DNA of 64,000 bases from Heligmosomoides polygyrus polygyrus (lineage: Eukaryota > Nematoda > Chromadorea > Rhabditida > Heligmosomidae), in contig OX377203.1 of assembly GCA_947396885.1 (NCBI GenBank), positions 9,595,298 through 9,659,297 on the forward strand. The letters are read 5' to 3'. Within the stretch, counting starts at the first letter, position 1, and every line of letters starts with the position of its first letter. The translations under genes were made by a program, and so were the position numbers. Shown piece after piece: positions 49,401-60,204 of the stretch. The notes under the pieces were generated by a model. The model saw only the letters and a list, made by a program, of their open reading frames with translations. It made no database searches and was not told the origin of the DNA.

Positions 49401-52400
49401 GCCAAGATTGTTGAACACTACAGCTTGCTGCATGCGGAGCGAAATGGATGCAATTGCCGGATAAATGAATCGATAGCTGGCAGGAAGGTTGAGGACGAAC
49501 GATCAAAAGAAGTATTTACGTACATTCATTTCTGAGCATGTAACGGCAATTAGAACAGCTGACCTTCAGGACAATGTAAGGGTTGTAGAAATTTCCCCTG
49601 CCAACCTGAAAGACCATTGAGAACGAAATCGCATGTGCGGTAGTATACGCAATACAACCTTGCGTCATCTCGCCGTTTGGGAACGAAGGAGACTGTACAT
49701 CGGGGTATAACGTACCTTTAAACATGCCCTGACTTAGTAGTATGTTGTGGAGACTGAAAGGCTATTGTGACTGCGCGTAAATACGAAAAACTACGTAAAT
49801 CTCGAATGCCCGCTTTTTTAGGCGATCACAGCGTTAATTATCATAGAAATAGGTGTTTTGAAGTCGCGGTGAGATCCAGCAGTGAGCCTTATATCTCAGC
49901 GCGACTCATTCTCGAAACCCTATATATTGCTGCCAGGACATCTAGACTTGATAGATTGAACGGGAGCGCTGCAGTGGGAGTTAGGCGTTCTTCTCCTCCT
50001 CCATGCCCTGCGTACTTGGACGAGTCTGGATTGCTAGGGTCTGGCTAACATTTTGGCATCAAGACAGGACGTTCTGCCGAGTTAGCGAGAAGTGGAGTCG
50101 AGCCCCTCCCTAGCGCCCAGCGGACCGGGAAGGTTTCATAAGGCAGACATTAGACTCACGGTGAAGCCGACGGGGTCGGGGGTGGCCGAGCCACGTGGAT
50201 GAAAGGAAGATCGCACGCTCCGGAAGAGGGGCGTGGCCTTTGATCTTATGTCCTGACCGTCCCTCGAACATTTTGCTCGTTCAACGGGACGAGAAAGACT
50301 GAAATACCAAGGAGGTGAGAATGAACAAGTCCCAAGCGAGAGCCTAGTGCAGTAGTGGGGGCACGTTCTTGCAGCTGCTAAATGTTAACACGTTCACGAC
50401 CAGAGCGTTTTCGCGCCCAGTGCGCGCCCAGGCCCGCGGCTTTTTTGGCGCGTGCGTGTGTACACTCATTTGCGTGGACAGGCGTTGAAAAAAGACAGAG
50501 TCTTAGAAAACAAAACTGTAGACTCAAAAAAAGTCCAGAAAAACTGCACAGCTTGCTATAAAAAACTGAGTAGCAGCCTGGGAAGAGATATTGCCAAGAA
50601 GAAAGGATAGTCCATACGCGCTGCACCAGTTCCGAAAAATGTGTTTGTTTGAGATACTCCAACGATAAGAAGTGTTCTTGTTAAAAGTTTGTGCAATGTC
50701 ATAATCATTCAGGGCCTAGGTTGTTTTATTTAAGAGTTCAATTCATATTTCATCAGTAGCTTGTGCATTAGTTCTGGTCTAGAAGTATGTGCGCTTATTG
50801 TGTTTCAGTAATGGAAAAAGTTCTTGTCTTGTTAATTACGATAAAGCCAATCATTTTTCTGTCTACGCAAACCCAACATTTTTTGTTATTATAATTTACG
50901 AAATTGAAGAGAAAATCGAACAAAAACATCAATAGACAAAGTTCTTATCAAAACTCCCCCGTCCACTCAAATGAGTGGACACCGTCCGCCGCGTCCTCTC
51001 CGCTGTCCACTCATATGAGTGGACATGGTCGCGAATGTGTTAAAGAGAACCTTCATTTTATTTACATAGCATTAGATTAACAGTTTAAATTCAATTTCAC
51101 TATCAAGGCCATTGTTTGGGAACGATCTGGGATAGATGTAGTTCAGTTCGAGCTTTCCCCCTAGACGAAGAGAATTATTTTGACGAATTCATCGGAACCC
51201 ATTCATGTTCTTCACAGTTCCCACAAGAAGCTCATTTGACCCTAAAAACAGCCCGAAAACCACTTCTCATCCCAGTCCCTGTTTGAAGGACTGGTGGCTG
51301 CCTATGGTATTCGCCCACACTTCTTCGCCGGCAGTTTTCCGAGAAAACGGCTCGCATCGAGCATTTCGTCCTCAGCGGGCGTCCTATCTCGTACTGCAAA
51401 GCGACAACGCTGAAACGTAAGCTGGAAAAAAGATGCTCAGCTTGGCAAAAAGCAGACACTGCCATACATCTTTAAAAGCACTATGCAAGATTTACTAATA
51501 GACGCACTTAGAGTATCTTCCTTTATACATATGTAGATAGATAGCGGAAAAGCAGTCGACCAAGGAACCTTGTAGATTACCCGCAAATTTTAATCGGTTT
51601 GGGAATCAGCTGTACACTGTGCTTCACACCGAAGGTATAGATTCGCTAAGGGATTTAGAAAATTATTCTAATACTACAGAAGGAACGGAGAGTTGATCCT
51701 CGATATTTGCGAAATGCTTCAAACTGAAGTACTATTGTTCGAGTAGTACAGAAAAGGGACCGGTAGTGAGGGCTCGAAAACTGCCGTATTAAGACGAGGA
51801 ACAAATAGACACCGAAAATAATGTTACGCGGAATCAAGAAGCTCGCTTATGTCAGATGACGAAAATAGAAGTAGAAGGTTTCAGACAACATCAAAATCGA
51901 AAAAGTTGATCTAGCAGAATGGAGCTCCCTTGAGCAACGCTGGAAGTTGCCTTTAGAAGAATGGGAAGACCACCCCAGAAGATCAAGACCACGATTTGCG
52001 ACATTTTATGGAGTGTATGCAAGCGATTGCGTGTGTGAATCCCAAGGTATTCAAAGGTAGCAAGGCAATAACTTTGAGTTCTTTCAAAGGTTTAATAGGA
52101 AGTATCGGAATCAGATACTTGATGAGGAGATCCTGCTGGAAATTCTATTTAGTAGATGATCATCTTGAAGTTAGGGCCAAGAGTGTCTTCTTATCACTGG
52201 AAAAAATCAAGGTTTTGATCTTGCTTTGAAAGAAATCGAGCTGTTTACGGGCACTGACTGAGCTAAGGACCCTGAAACGAAGGTTGGGGTAGACCGCATA
52301 GGACTTTTGCGTAGTGATGGAGACATTTGGAAGGTAGGTTAACCCATCCTGCAGCATCAGTGACGGATCTCTGGAATACGGTCAAATTCTCCTCGGTAAC

Positions 52401-55400
52401 CTAACAGTTTAGCCAGAGGACGTACATTTACTTACTACGCTGCATAGTGTTGATTCAATAGATGCTCACGATTCGGCAAAACAATTAGCGTTGACCATTG
52501 AGCAATCCAAGTCAATGTAGTGAAATCAGAGTAGGACGAGGCCAAGGAATCAAGATAATTGGATCAGAAGGTCAATTGCATATAGTAAAGGAAAACGTTA
52601 CAAATAAAGTGATAGAAGGGAGACATTGCGTGAGGAAGATTGCGAGAGAGCGCCTGTGCCTTTATATATAATTGGCGTTAGGCGTAACATTACAAGCAAG
52701 ACAGTGGTGCTAAATCAGGGGAGTCTGAGGGCTGGTAAGAGTAGCGATACAAGAGTTAACATGAAAAAGTCTAGAAGTCCTAGTGGTCTAACCTTGGATA
52801 ACTGAAGGTGTTATAATTGCCATAGATGTGGGCACATAGGACGAGGCTTTCAAAATAAGAAAACCCAGGAAAACGAAGTCCTAAGAAGGGGTTAGAGCAC
52901 GAAATAAGTGATGAGGCAAGATTGGTATCGGATATTGTTAGAAAAGCTCGTAACTTAGGTATAACGAGTTGACAAGAAGGAGAGGAAGTGACCCCTCTAA
53001 TTGGTAGTACGATATCAGCTTGGGCTACTACACTGTATAGACGAGTCCCAGCAATTTCGGTCACAGAATCGATTATCAGTATTGTGCCTGTGAGTTTACT
53101 ACCACTGGCTCAGAAATCAGGTTTCGATGTGGATAAGTTGAGAATGTGCCAAAAGAATTACTCCACACGGTAAAGCTTGATTACGGTGCAATGCAAAGGT
53201 GGCAATGATAGGGAGGAAGGTGTGTTGTGGCTAAATAAGAAAGGATAGCAGAGGGAGTCTTCAAGGGTAGGAATACTAGAATGGAAGAAATGACGAATGA
53301 CGTTGAGGAACCGATGATATTAAGAGGCGGAGAAGAAGTTGGCAAATAGGGAACGGAAAAATGGAGAAAAAAGATTGGAGGTCCTGTACCCGTTGATGAC
53401 GGTTAGCACAGTACTAGGGATGAGTGCGGATGAAAGAAGAAAGTTGCTGCATGAGCAACAACAGAGAGTACTAATGTAGAAGCGTTGAACGAAGATGTAG
53501 GCAGTGTTTTGGATGAATTTCCCGATGCATTTGCAGTATGCGATAGGGAACTGACGGGAACTAATTAAGTGAAAATGAACATCATTACTGGTGACAGGAA
53601 ACCGATCAAAATGAAGACTATACCTGTTTCACTGGGAATCCTGAAAAAGTTGCAAGAATTGCTATCTGATCTAGAAAATAAAAAAGTCATAGAAAAAAGG
53701 CTCTTAGAAATGGGCCTGCCCAATCGTACCGGTGGAAGAGAAAGGAGGCAGCATCCGATTCTGTGTGGACATAGAGAGCTATATAAAGAGGTTAAACTAG
53801 GCTCACCACTGCGTCCTGTCGACGCAGTTCTCAAGAGATTATCAGGGAACTCCTGATTCTCTACGCTCGATCTCTGCAGCGGCGATTGGCAATTTACGCT
53901 TACAAGGAGGAAAGCCAGAGAAAAGTCCTCTTCACGACAACAGAGGCCTTTTCAGTTCAGGGTGACGCCGTTCGGCTTGCGTACTAGCCCAGAGGCCTTT
54001 CAGAGGTAAACGGCCTCGGATTTTACACTACGGGTTAGGGGCAGAAGTTTTCTGCTACACTGATGACATCATAATCTGTACTGATAAACGGAAAGGCATA
54101 TTAACAATTTACAGAAAGTGTATGCATTACTGCTGAAGCAGGTTTACGCCTGAAAGCTCACAAGTGCGCGCGTCTGCAGAGGAGGGTGAGCTTTCTCGGT
54201 CACGTTGTGAACGGCGGGGGTACACACATGTATCCCAAAAAGGTGGAGGCATTTTCCAATTATGCGCCGCTGAGGAACGTAATAGAACTAAGGAATTTTC
54301 TTGGGATAACACCATTCTACTGGAAGTTGTGCTTAGGTTTCTCGAAAGTGAGAGGCTGTTTGTTTTCGATGACGTCCCGAAAAACAGCTTGGAAATGAAC
54401 AGCAGAGCATCAAGCAGCGCTTAAGCGGTCAAATAAATAATTTCTTGTCCTCAAAAAAAGCAACAAAAAAACAAATGTTAACAGTTAACACAGTTGGTTA
54501 AAACAACCCAATATAAAAAAGACATAAAACGGTTTGAGACCACTTGCGATTTGCACAGATGCATTGACATTTGGATAAGTGCAGTTCTTTCTCAGGAAGG
54601 AGATGTGAAGAATATCCATCTTTCTACTTTTCTTCGAAAGGTCTCAGCAGAGCAAAACGATGGCACAATGTTACCGTGAGGCGTTTCACATGTTTATTTA
54701 TGGCCTCCCGAGTGTAGCTTTGACAGACATTAAGCCATTAACGGCTCTGTTCGGAATAACGTGTCGACTAGGGTACTGAGATGGTCGATGGAATTGCAGC
54801 GCTATAAGTTGGAGATAAAATATGTTGAGGGAAAAACCAGCGAAGTAACGGATGCTCTCAGTAGAGGTACGGCATTACGGCATGAATGGTTACACAAAAA
54901 TTGCAGGTGTCAACAAAACAATTGTCAATGCAATACAAACCCAAAACGGCGGATGATAGAGCTTGAAAAGGATGAGGACACTGCCAAAATTTTGATCACT
55001 TTGAGCAGAGGAGACACAAGAGGTAGAATTGGCTGAATAGGAGCAGCAAAATCGGCGCGGAAAGTAGATTTCGCAGTAGAAGAAGGCGAGTTTGAAATGT
55101 TGCAGTTCGATGGAAAGCTACTCCAAAAAGTACACGACATGAGGTCCTCTACGAGGCATGACACTCTTTTAGACCATTTAGTGCGCACAAGCTGCTGAAC
55201 AAGCTTAGGAAGGAGGTTGTTGGCTCATCATGGTGCAGGATATTAGAAACTGAGACTTGAGAGTGTCAGCGGTGCTTAGTGAACAACCAGAGAGCTTCAT
55301 TAGTGCTATCGTTAAAACCTATAGTCCTGGCAAGACCGCATGAGATAGTAGGAGTGGCCATACTGGAATTGGGTCCTAGTTCTAGTGGACATCGATGGGC

Positions 55401-58400
55401 CGTCACCGTAATAGAGGTTTGCCGCTGCGTATAGGGTTCCAGACAAGATAGCGGGAACAGACGCAAGAACTCCGTTTAGCCGCTGGGTAGCGGAAGGTGT
55501 CACTGACCCAAAGCTATATTATCCGACAGGGGCGGTGAATTCAAAAACAAAGTGATGGAAAAGCTCACTAAAATTACAAGGATAGAACATGTTATGACAA
55601 AAGGGTATAATGCCAGGGACGTTCCCTTCAGCCTTTCCGTTCAGCCATAACGGCATAAGGTGCCAATGGAGTGGGATAGCGGACGGCCGCTTTGCATGTT
55701 TGCTAACAATACTACCCTAACCATTCGACAGGAGAGAATCTCACTTCATATTGCGCGGCATCGACCCTAAGGTGCCGTCGTTCTTAACTCTAAATGGAGG
55801 TGTATCATGGTACGCTATGGATAACAATAAGGAAGATTATAAAGTTCAGTTGCCACAATTCGTGGCCGACGCGAACAATCGAGTAAGAGAGTACAATAAG
55901 CGTATGCAAGAGAGAATGAAGAGAGTATGATGAGAGAAAAAAGGTGTTGACAAATGTAGGTTAACAAAGACAGGAGATTTGGTATAATCAACTAGGGAAA
56001 AGCTATGTGTATGCATCCCAAGCTTACCTGTTAATTTGCAGGCCCACTCTGAGCTTAGAACGAGTGAAAACTCGGCAGTAATAACAAGCATCGGAGAGGA
56101 CAGGGACCCAGTGAGAGCGAAGTTTGACTTGCTAGAGTAGTCTCACCTTATATGTCAGACGAGCAAGTAGATACTGTCACCGGTAGAGGAAAGAGAGGGA
56201 GGAAGCCTCGGATTTGAGTTAGTAAAGTTACATATCTTGTTTTAGTGTCGCTGTGCTGAAATCGACGAGCGAAAAGTGACACTTGAACTACGAGCGCAAT
56301 GACGGCTGCATCAATACTACGACGTTAGAAGAACTCGTGGGCATCCAGTCCCCAGGAGCTCTAACGAAAAAAACGAATTCTGGCAAGAATGCGCCGTATG
56401 TCTAGATGTGGAGGCATTGGTACCCGTGCTGCGATTAGCCTACGACAAGTGTTCGATTGTACCGAATTTGTTAATGTAACCGATGGAGTTAAAATGAGCA
56501 CGAAAGGGTAGACGAATATTTGTTCGAGACTGCGTATGATTCCGCTCTAAAGAAGTTGAAAATATCGCTAGAGGAAGAGGAGAAAGCCAAGAGGCCTGCA
56601 GAGACTGCCGAATGGCTTTGCGGCTCCAGCATGCGCTTCGTTACTGGAGAAGGATGGCGTGAAACAAGGAATTGCCACACGAGTAGCGAGCACATTCAGG
56701 CAGCTCAGTGAAGTTCTTAATGAATGGAGGATGAATAAAATATGGGTCGGTTGGTTGATGTGGCCACTAGATAAAACGTTCAAGGATGACGAAATCGTCG
56801 AGATTATCAAAGCGTGCGACCGACACTTTGAAGACGGAGGAAGATTCGTTGCTGTGTGGGCGCCAGTGCATGAGCGAAATCTGGATGATGTTGGAGCAGG
56901 CGATTAGAAACCACACCAGAGCGGGACAGTTTTTAAGGCATCGGATACAAAATTGAAAAATGGACGTGTAATTTGTGAGGCTAATTCGCCAAAAGTCGCG
57001 ATCTCACTTTATGGTAATGGCAGTACTGTATCGTGCGCAAAGGTGTCGTATGAGACCATAAGAAAAAAGATGATTGTTCGGCAAGTACCTGCCCTCGGGC
57101 TCAGCTGCTTACTTGATTGCTTAAAAAGGGCGCTACCCGGCACAGTATAGTCTTCGTAGATTTCCATAGCAAAACGTAACCAGTTCAGGCCCATTCTCAC
57201 CTTGCGGTAGGAGTTCGCGCTCGGTGGTGTGAAGCGATAGCAATAGGTTGGACCTTCGAAGTATTCCGGAGGACATGGCGATGGATCAGTTGATGGCGCT
57301 AAACAGGCAGAGCACTAGATGCGTTGGCAGTTCAAAAACCAAATCAAGAACACTAGACGTTCCAACTTACATGGAGTTGGCGTCTCTGAGTTAGTACTGC
57401 TGTCGGAGGGGCTCGTTCCTTGGTCGACAAATGCGCTGGTTCTTGTGTCTGCTGGTTGCTTTGTACCATCTGTTGCTTGCTCTGCTTCCACTGACGCTGG
57501 CACCATATCACGAACGCCGTCAGTTGTTTCGCTCCTTACGTCTGGCTGAGTCGTTTCAGTGTTCAATCCTTTTGTGGTCCATGGCATAGACGAAGAAGCC
57601 GATTTCAGAGTGCTCTTCTCCGTTGGAATTTTCGAGTAGTCGCCTGTCGTGGAGGTTGAAGTGTAGTGGTCAGAACCGCTGAGGTGATCCACGTTTAGGG
57701 GATGGCTTGACGTTGGTGGCCTGGATGTCACCAGTGGGGAAGGCTTTGCTGTCGACGTTGCTGGGATTTCCTTGCTTTCAGGGCTCGATTGGAGGGAAAA
57801 TGGAGTGAAGGGAGCGCGCTTGAGTTCCGCTGTTGTCATCGTTCCACGAGAAGAGGCTTCCGTAGTATCCAGGGTTGTGAAGCCCTTGTGGAATACCAGC
57901 GTTCCTAACCCCTCTGTGGATGCTTCTTCGGTGGTGCCAGCCTGAATTGCCGACGTGGAATCGTACTTCTCACTTACAGCTGTGTCTGATGAAGACGAGT
58001 CAACGAATTCAGTCTTGGCAGCGGACGTCGGGGTTTGTTCAGATGTCAAGGTTGTTGTCTCTAGATCTTCAGAAGTTGTCGCAGTAGGTTCCTTATGAAT
58101 AGGCGATGTTGCAGATGAGGTTAATTCATAATGGTTTCCAGTAGGAGAGGAGATTTCTTCCGGTACCGTATTTGACGTCGTCGAAGTCAAACTCTCCGAC
58201 GATGTTGTCTCAATTTCTGCAGGGAGTGTTTCAGAAGAACTCATCGTGGAAGAAAGAGGCTCAGAATCACCGGCTGCAAAAGAATGAGACACCTCACTGG
58301 TTTGGGAATCGAGAGATGGTGCTTCCGATAAAACCGACGAACTAGAGGATCTGATATGGCTAGTTTGATGATAGACAGAAGTCGGAGACGTGGCGGTAGC

Positions 58401-59348
58401 AGACCTTATTTTTGAGGTTAGAGAAGCACCTGTAACAGGAGAAGCAGAGCTCGTGACGTGCACAGACGATTCAGCAGTGGAATGTTCGCTAGGTAGTGAG
58501 CCAGATTCCAGAGAGGGAGTTGTTTGGTGTGCCAGTTCTGCTACCGTTGTATCAGTATAATGAGTTGACTTGCTACCGGTGGGCCACTCCGCAGATGAAA
58601 GCGATACCTGATCGCTGTAGCCGTGAGAAGTGGAGAAAGTTGTGAGAACCACGCTTTCCTGTTCCAATGATGATCTTGTGCTGTCGCCTAGTGGAAAGTT
58701 CTGAGTTGATAGAGAGTCGCTAGATTTGGGTCCTTCAGTTGTGCCAGAAGAAGAACTTTCTGAAGTCGTAGGTCCGTTGTAGTAGAAAGATATCGGCTCC
58801 TCTGTCGTGGTGGTCATCATGTTAGTACTAAGCGTGGAAGCAATTGCTTTGGTAGTACGAGCCGCCACGTTAATGTTTTGGTTCGTGCAATACCACAAAG
58901 CTTCCGCTTTTATTTCTTGAGGGCAATCCTGTTTTTTGAACAATCCCATATCATCGCAATAGCTTGGTTCGAGGCAGGGGCACCTCACATAACATTTCTG
59001 ACCTTGAAAACTGATGAAGTTTTCATTCACAAATTGTGTGATGTCTTTCAAGATGCAGCCATCTTTGCAGTTCTCCATCGCATTTGTCTCGTCATAATTG
59101 AAGTCTCCAAGCCATTTCTTTGTTGGTTTGTAGCAGCTTGAGATCCACTTTTCCATGTCCATTGAGCATTCGTCACTTTTGTTGAACACTGAAGAAAAGT
59201 TTCCTAAACTTTGTTCATGCCTGCTTTCAAACACAACTTGTCTAATATAATGAACTAAAAACTAACCAGTCGCATTCCCTTGTGCGAAAACAGAAGGGCA
59301 AGTGAGGAAGCGCAAGAAAGTTACCGCTGCAAGGATAACTCGTAGCAT
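31419..59348 (-). CDS. Large mucin/lectin-like/sushi/EGF protein with seven predicted membrane spans, 24 exons
   Basis: Exons (high-low): 59348-59267, 59188-57371, 57298-57201, 48290-48196, 47819-47635, 46516-46500, 46250-46105, 46073-45845, 45630-45560, 45148-45051, 44810-44683, 42955-42869, 40507-40424, 40359-40252, 38022-37795, 35517-35475, 35254-35139, 35076-35005, 34853-34480, 33253-33184, 33143-32940, 32603-32496, 32257-32187, 31569-31419. All have AG/GT borders and join in phase, about 1560 residues. Order: signal peptide; ten-Cys domain; Ser/Thr stalk to about 633; lectin-like start (CPPEYFEGPTYCY); unrecognised segments; sushi-like 890-946; two six-Cys EGF domains about 955-1035 (KCREHWT/GFTC, VCVCDEEFAGARC); seven hydrophobic spans about 1050-1380; basic tail. 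No GPS/GAIN or PLAT motif was seen, so it is neither a clear adhesion GPCR nor polycystin. One in-frame TGA sits at 46245. Least certain are the 17-bp exon (46500-46516), the 47819 acceptor (alternative 47834) and the 3' end. Confidence 0.75.
33442..33851. mobile_element. Foldback MITE with 56-bp terminal inverted repeats (copy B)
   Basis: Same 410-bp element as at 1429-1838, with one extra mismatch in the left repeat (CTCGGCGC for CTCGACGC). It lies in the intron between exons 34480-34853 and 33184-33253. Confidence 0.9.
36355..37490 (+). mobile_element. Degenerate mariner transposon (copy B)
   Basis: Same relic as 4370-5500. Plus-strand pieces include KKMSKWVPDELTEEQRLG at about 36750, FQDNSRPHTSQ, EVLPPPPYSPF and FRALDSHLTKQFTNL (37121-37318). 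The C-terminal part is slightly better preserved than in copy A, but frameshifts remain. Antisense in the intron between exons 37795-38022 and 35475-35517. Confidence 0.85.
38186..39366. other. Unique part of a large-gene intron
   Basis: Between the duplication edge and the first MITE. AT-rich, with no coding signal or clear repeat. Confidence 0.5.
39367..39832. mobile_element. MITE, GGGGCCGGATTCATGAAC family
   Basis: The left end GGGGCCAGATTCTTGAACG and right end TTCATGAATCCGGCCCC form terminal inverted repeats. Additional family ends (GGGCCCGGATTCAAACG near 39510) indicate nested copies. Intronic to the large gene. Confidence 0.75.
39936..40210. mobile_element. Foldback MITE related to the GGGGCCGGATTCATGAAC family
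   Basis: The ends TCAGATTCATGAACC and TTCACGAATCCGGACCTGA are inverted. Long internal arms, GCAAGAGTTTTGCTCTCC plus GCTAATTTCTGACCC, recur inverted at about 40075-40120. A related GGGTCAGAAATTAGCAG block is also in the neighbouring element (about 39658). Confidence 0.7.
40508..42868. other. Large-gene intron between the two EGF-coding exons 42869-42955 and 40424-40507
   Basis: Contains GCCGGATTCATCAACGC at 40880 and GAATCCGGGTCC at about 41920, possible ends of a roughly 1-kb member of the same MITE family. A short GC-rich palindrome (CCCCTTGCGGGG) lies near 41320. No gene was recognised; short ORFs here have no continuity. Confidence 0.45.
42956..44682. other. Large-gene intron, no other feature recognised
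   Basis: AT-rich, with ORFs of up to 81 codons and no recognised domain. No splice-phase-compatible exon was needed or found here. Confidence 0.45.
46245..46247 (-). other. In-frame TGA codon in exon 7 of the large gene
   Basis: The exon 46250-46105 starts TAC TGA and then stays open for 46 codons (FGRYSLFGIDGFETPF onward) to a phase-correct donor. No AG lies between the TGA and the coherent frame, so no alternative canonical acceptor avoids it. It may be a TGG-to-TGA mutation, an assembly error, or a non-canonical exon start. Confidence 0.6.
48356..48478. mobile_element. Short MITE, GGATTCATCAAC ends
   Basis: GCTGGATTCATCAACAATT and TAGTTGATGAATTCGGCCCC form terminal inverted repeats around a 90-bp interior. 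It is a short member of the GGGGCCGGATTCATGAAC family, intronic to the large gene. Confidence 0.7.
48479..49529. other. Large-gene intron segment, no gene seen
   Basis: AT-rich with a short (TTTA)n run at about 48712-48735. Confidence 0.45.
49530..49960 (+). mobile_element. Penelope-like element relic
   Basis: Frame-broken plus-strand pieces read VRVVEISPANLKDH, QPCVISPFGNEGDCTSG (the Cys-x2-Cys-type linker before the endonuclease), and ISARLILETLYIAARTSRL (end of the GIY-YIG region). Order and content match the copy at 27334-27807. Heavily decayed, antisense within intron 3 of the large gene. Confidence 0.7.
49961..50384. other. GC-rich segment, possibly the 3' part of the Penelope-like relic
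   Basis: Contains GACGGGGTCGGGGGTGGCCG and a CGTGGCC block, with no coding signal. Its composition differs sharply from the neighbouring AT-rich intron. Confidence 0.35.
50385..51043. mobile_element. TTAA-flanked, piggyBac-type non-autonomous element
   Basis: The left end TTAACACGTTCACGACCA and right end TGGTCGCGAATGTGTTAA are terminal inverted repeats with TTAA at both extremities, the hallmark target of piggyBac elements. Near the right end are two palindromes, GTCCACTCAAATGAGTGGAC and GTCCACTCATATGAGTGGAC. No transposase is present; the 94-codon minus ORF is not recognisable. Confidence 0.8.
51044..51839. other. Large-gene intron segment, no gene seen
   Basis: Between the TTAA element and the gypsy relic. 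Short ORFs on both strands only; a 5' LTR could lie here, but I could not pair it with a 3' LTR. Confidence 0.4.
51840..57150 (+). mobile_element. Ty3/gypsy-type LTR retrotransposon relic
   Basis: Plus-strand pieces occur in pol order. A gag-like zinc knuckle CYNCHRCGHIG lies near 52810, its last Cys replaced by Phe. The start of reverse transcriptase (GDRKPIKMKTIPVSLGI) follows near 53590. After that come TPFGL near 53970, DDIIICTD-like near 54065 and FLGHVVNGGGTHMYPKKVEA near 54190. An RNase H end follows (LQRYKLEIKYVEGKTSEV, 54790), then integrase (CQRCLV, 55270; VAILELGPSSSG, 55360; LSDRGGEFKNKVMEKL, 55520) and a downstream ORF (VGWLMWPLDKTF, 56745). Many stops and frameshifts make it inactive. 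LTRs were not identified, so the borders are approximate. It is antisense within the 9-kb intron 3 of the large gene. Confidence 0.85.
57371..59188 (-). CDS. Exon 2 of the large gene: ten-Cys domain and mucin stalk
   Basis: This 1818-bp exon is the largest open frame of the window. It starts after CTTTTCTTCAG and ends at CCAT|GTAAGT. The first 100 or so residues contain ten cysteines (from DECSMDMEKW to EALWYC) and no named domain. The remaining about 500 are mostly Ser, Thr, Pro and Glu (for example TTTTEEP, SSSSGTTEGP, SSETLPAEIETTSSE), a stalk expected to be heavily O-glycosylated. Reading through the donor adds a short spurious tail. Confidence 0.85.
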
Positions 59349-60041
59349 TCCTTCAAGGTTAGGCGTCACTGTTAGGCTTGATTGATTTCTGAAATTGTTA
59401 TGAATGGTAGTAAGAAACTTGAAAGAAGTGATACTCAGAATGTATATTTAAAAGTTGAAGTTATCGTTCTACGCTCGATAAAATGAACGTATTCGCGAAC
59501 ATAAGCACATAGCAAATTTACTAGTGCAGAATCCAGTATTGAGACTATGAGCATAATAATGCAGAAGTCAGTTAGTATGTTGTTGACAGTGAAAATGTTA
59601 CAGTCAAACACAAATCTTGCAAACAAATTAGAATGAAATACCACAACCTGCGGTATGGGGATGGACGGGCAAGCCTATCTATATAATTATTACATAAAAT
59701 AAAAATAAAATTTTCATAAGACAAAAATATATAAAATGGCACAAAGTGTTTGACTCATACGGATTACACATTATGACCCACGCGGATAAGTTATAATATG
59801 TTATACCGATTACACTGAAGCATTTGACTCAATCCTGTATATCTTCTGTGCCAAAAAAAAAACGTACGAAACACATGTCTGCCTTCTAAGTTTTTTTGCA
59901 ACCTTTTTGTACAATTCAAAGGGTCATGAGTAGTGATGCTTTTTCGGAGCTACGAAACGTTTCAAGAGGAAACTGCCTTAGTTTATTAATGTTACTGATA
60001 TATTTCTTAAGTCTTGTTTCCCTGAGCTTTCTTCCTTTTCA
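59349..60041. other. Upstream region of the large gene
   Basis: AT-rich sequence to the right of the start codon at 59348-59346. The promoter must be near here, but no specific element is evident. No other gene was seen. Confidence 0.45.
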
Positions 60042-60190
60042 AAGTAGTGAAGCTCGATGTAGTTGAATATTTATTCACGACGTTTCGGGCCTTAAGTCCT
60101 TCTTCATGCCTAAACAACATGGCTCTGCAGACAGAATGGCCCGAAACGTCAAAAAATATTCGAGAACATCGAGCTTCACTACTATGAGAA
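60042..60190. repeat. Imperfect inverted repeat with GACGTTTCGGGCC arms
   Basis: AGTAGTGAAGCTCGATG ... GACGTTTCGGGCC is inverted as GGCCCGAAACGTC ... CATCGAGCTTCACTACT about 90 bases away. The GAAACGT core is common at the ends of Penelope-like elements, so this may be a remnant of such an end. Confidence 0.7.
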
Positions 60191-60204
60191 CGAAGTTTCT
60201 CAAA

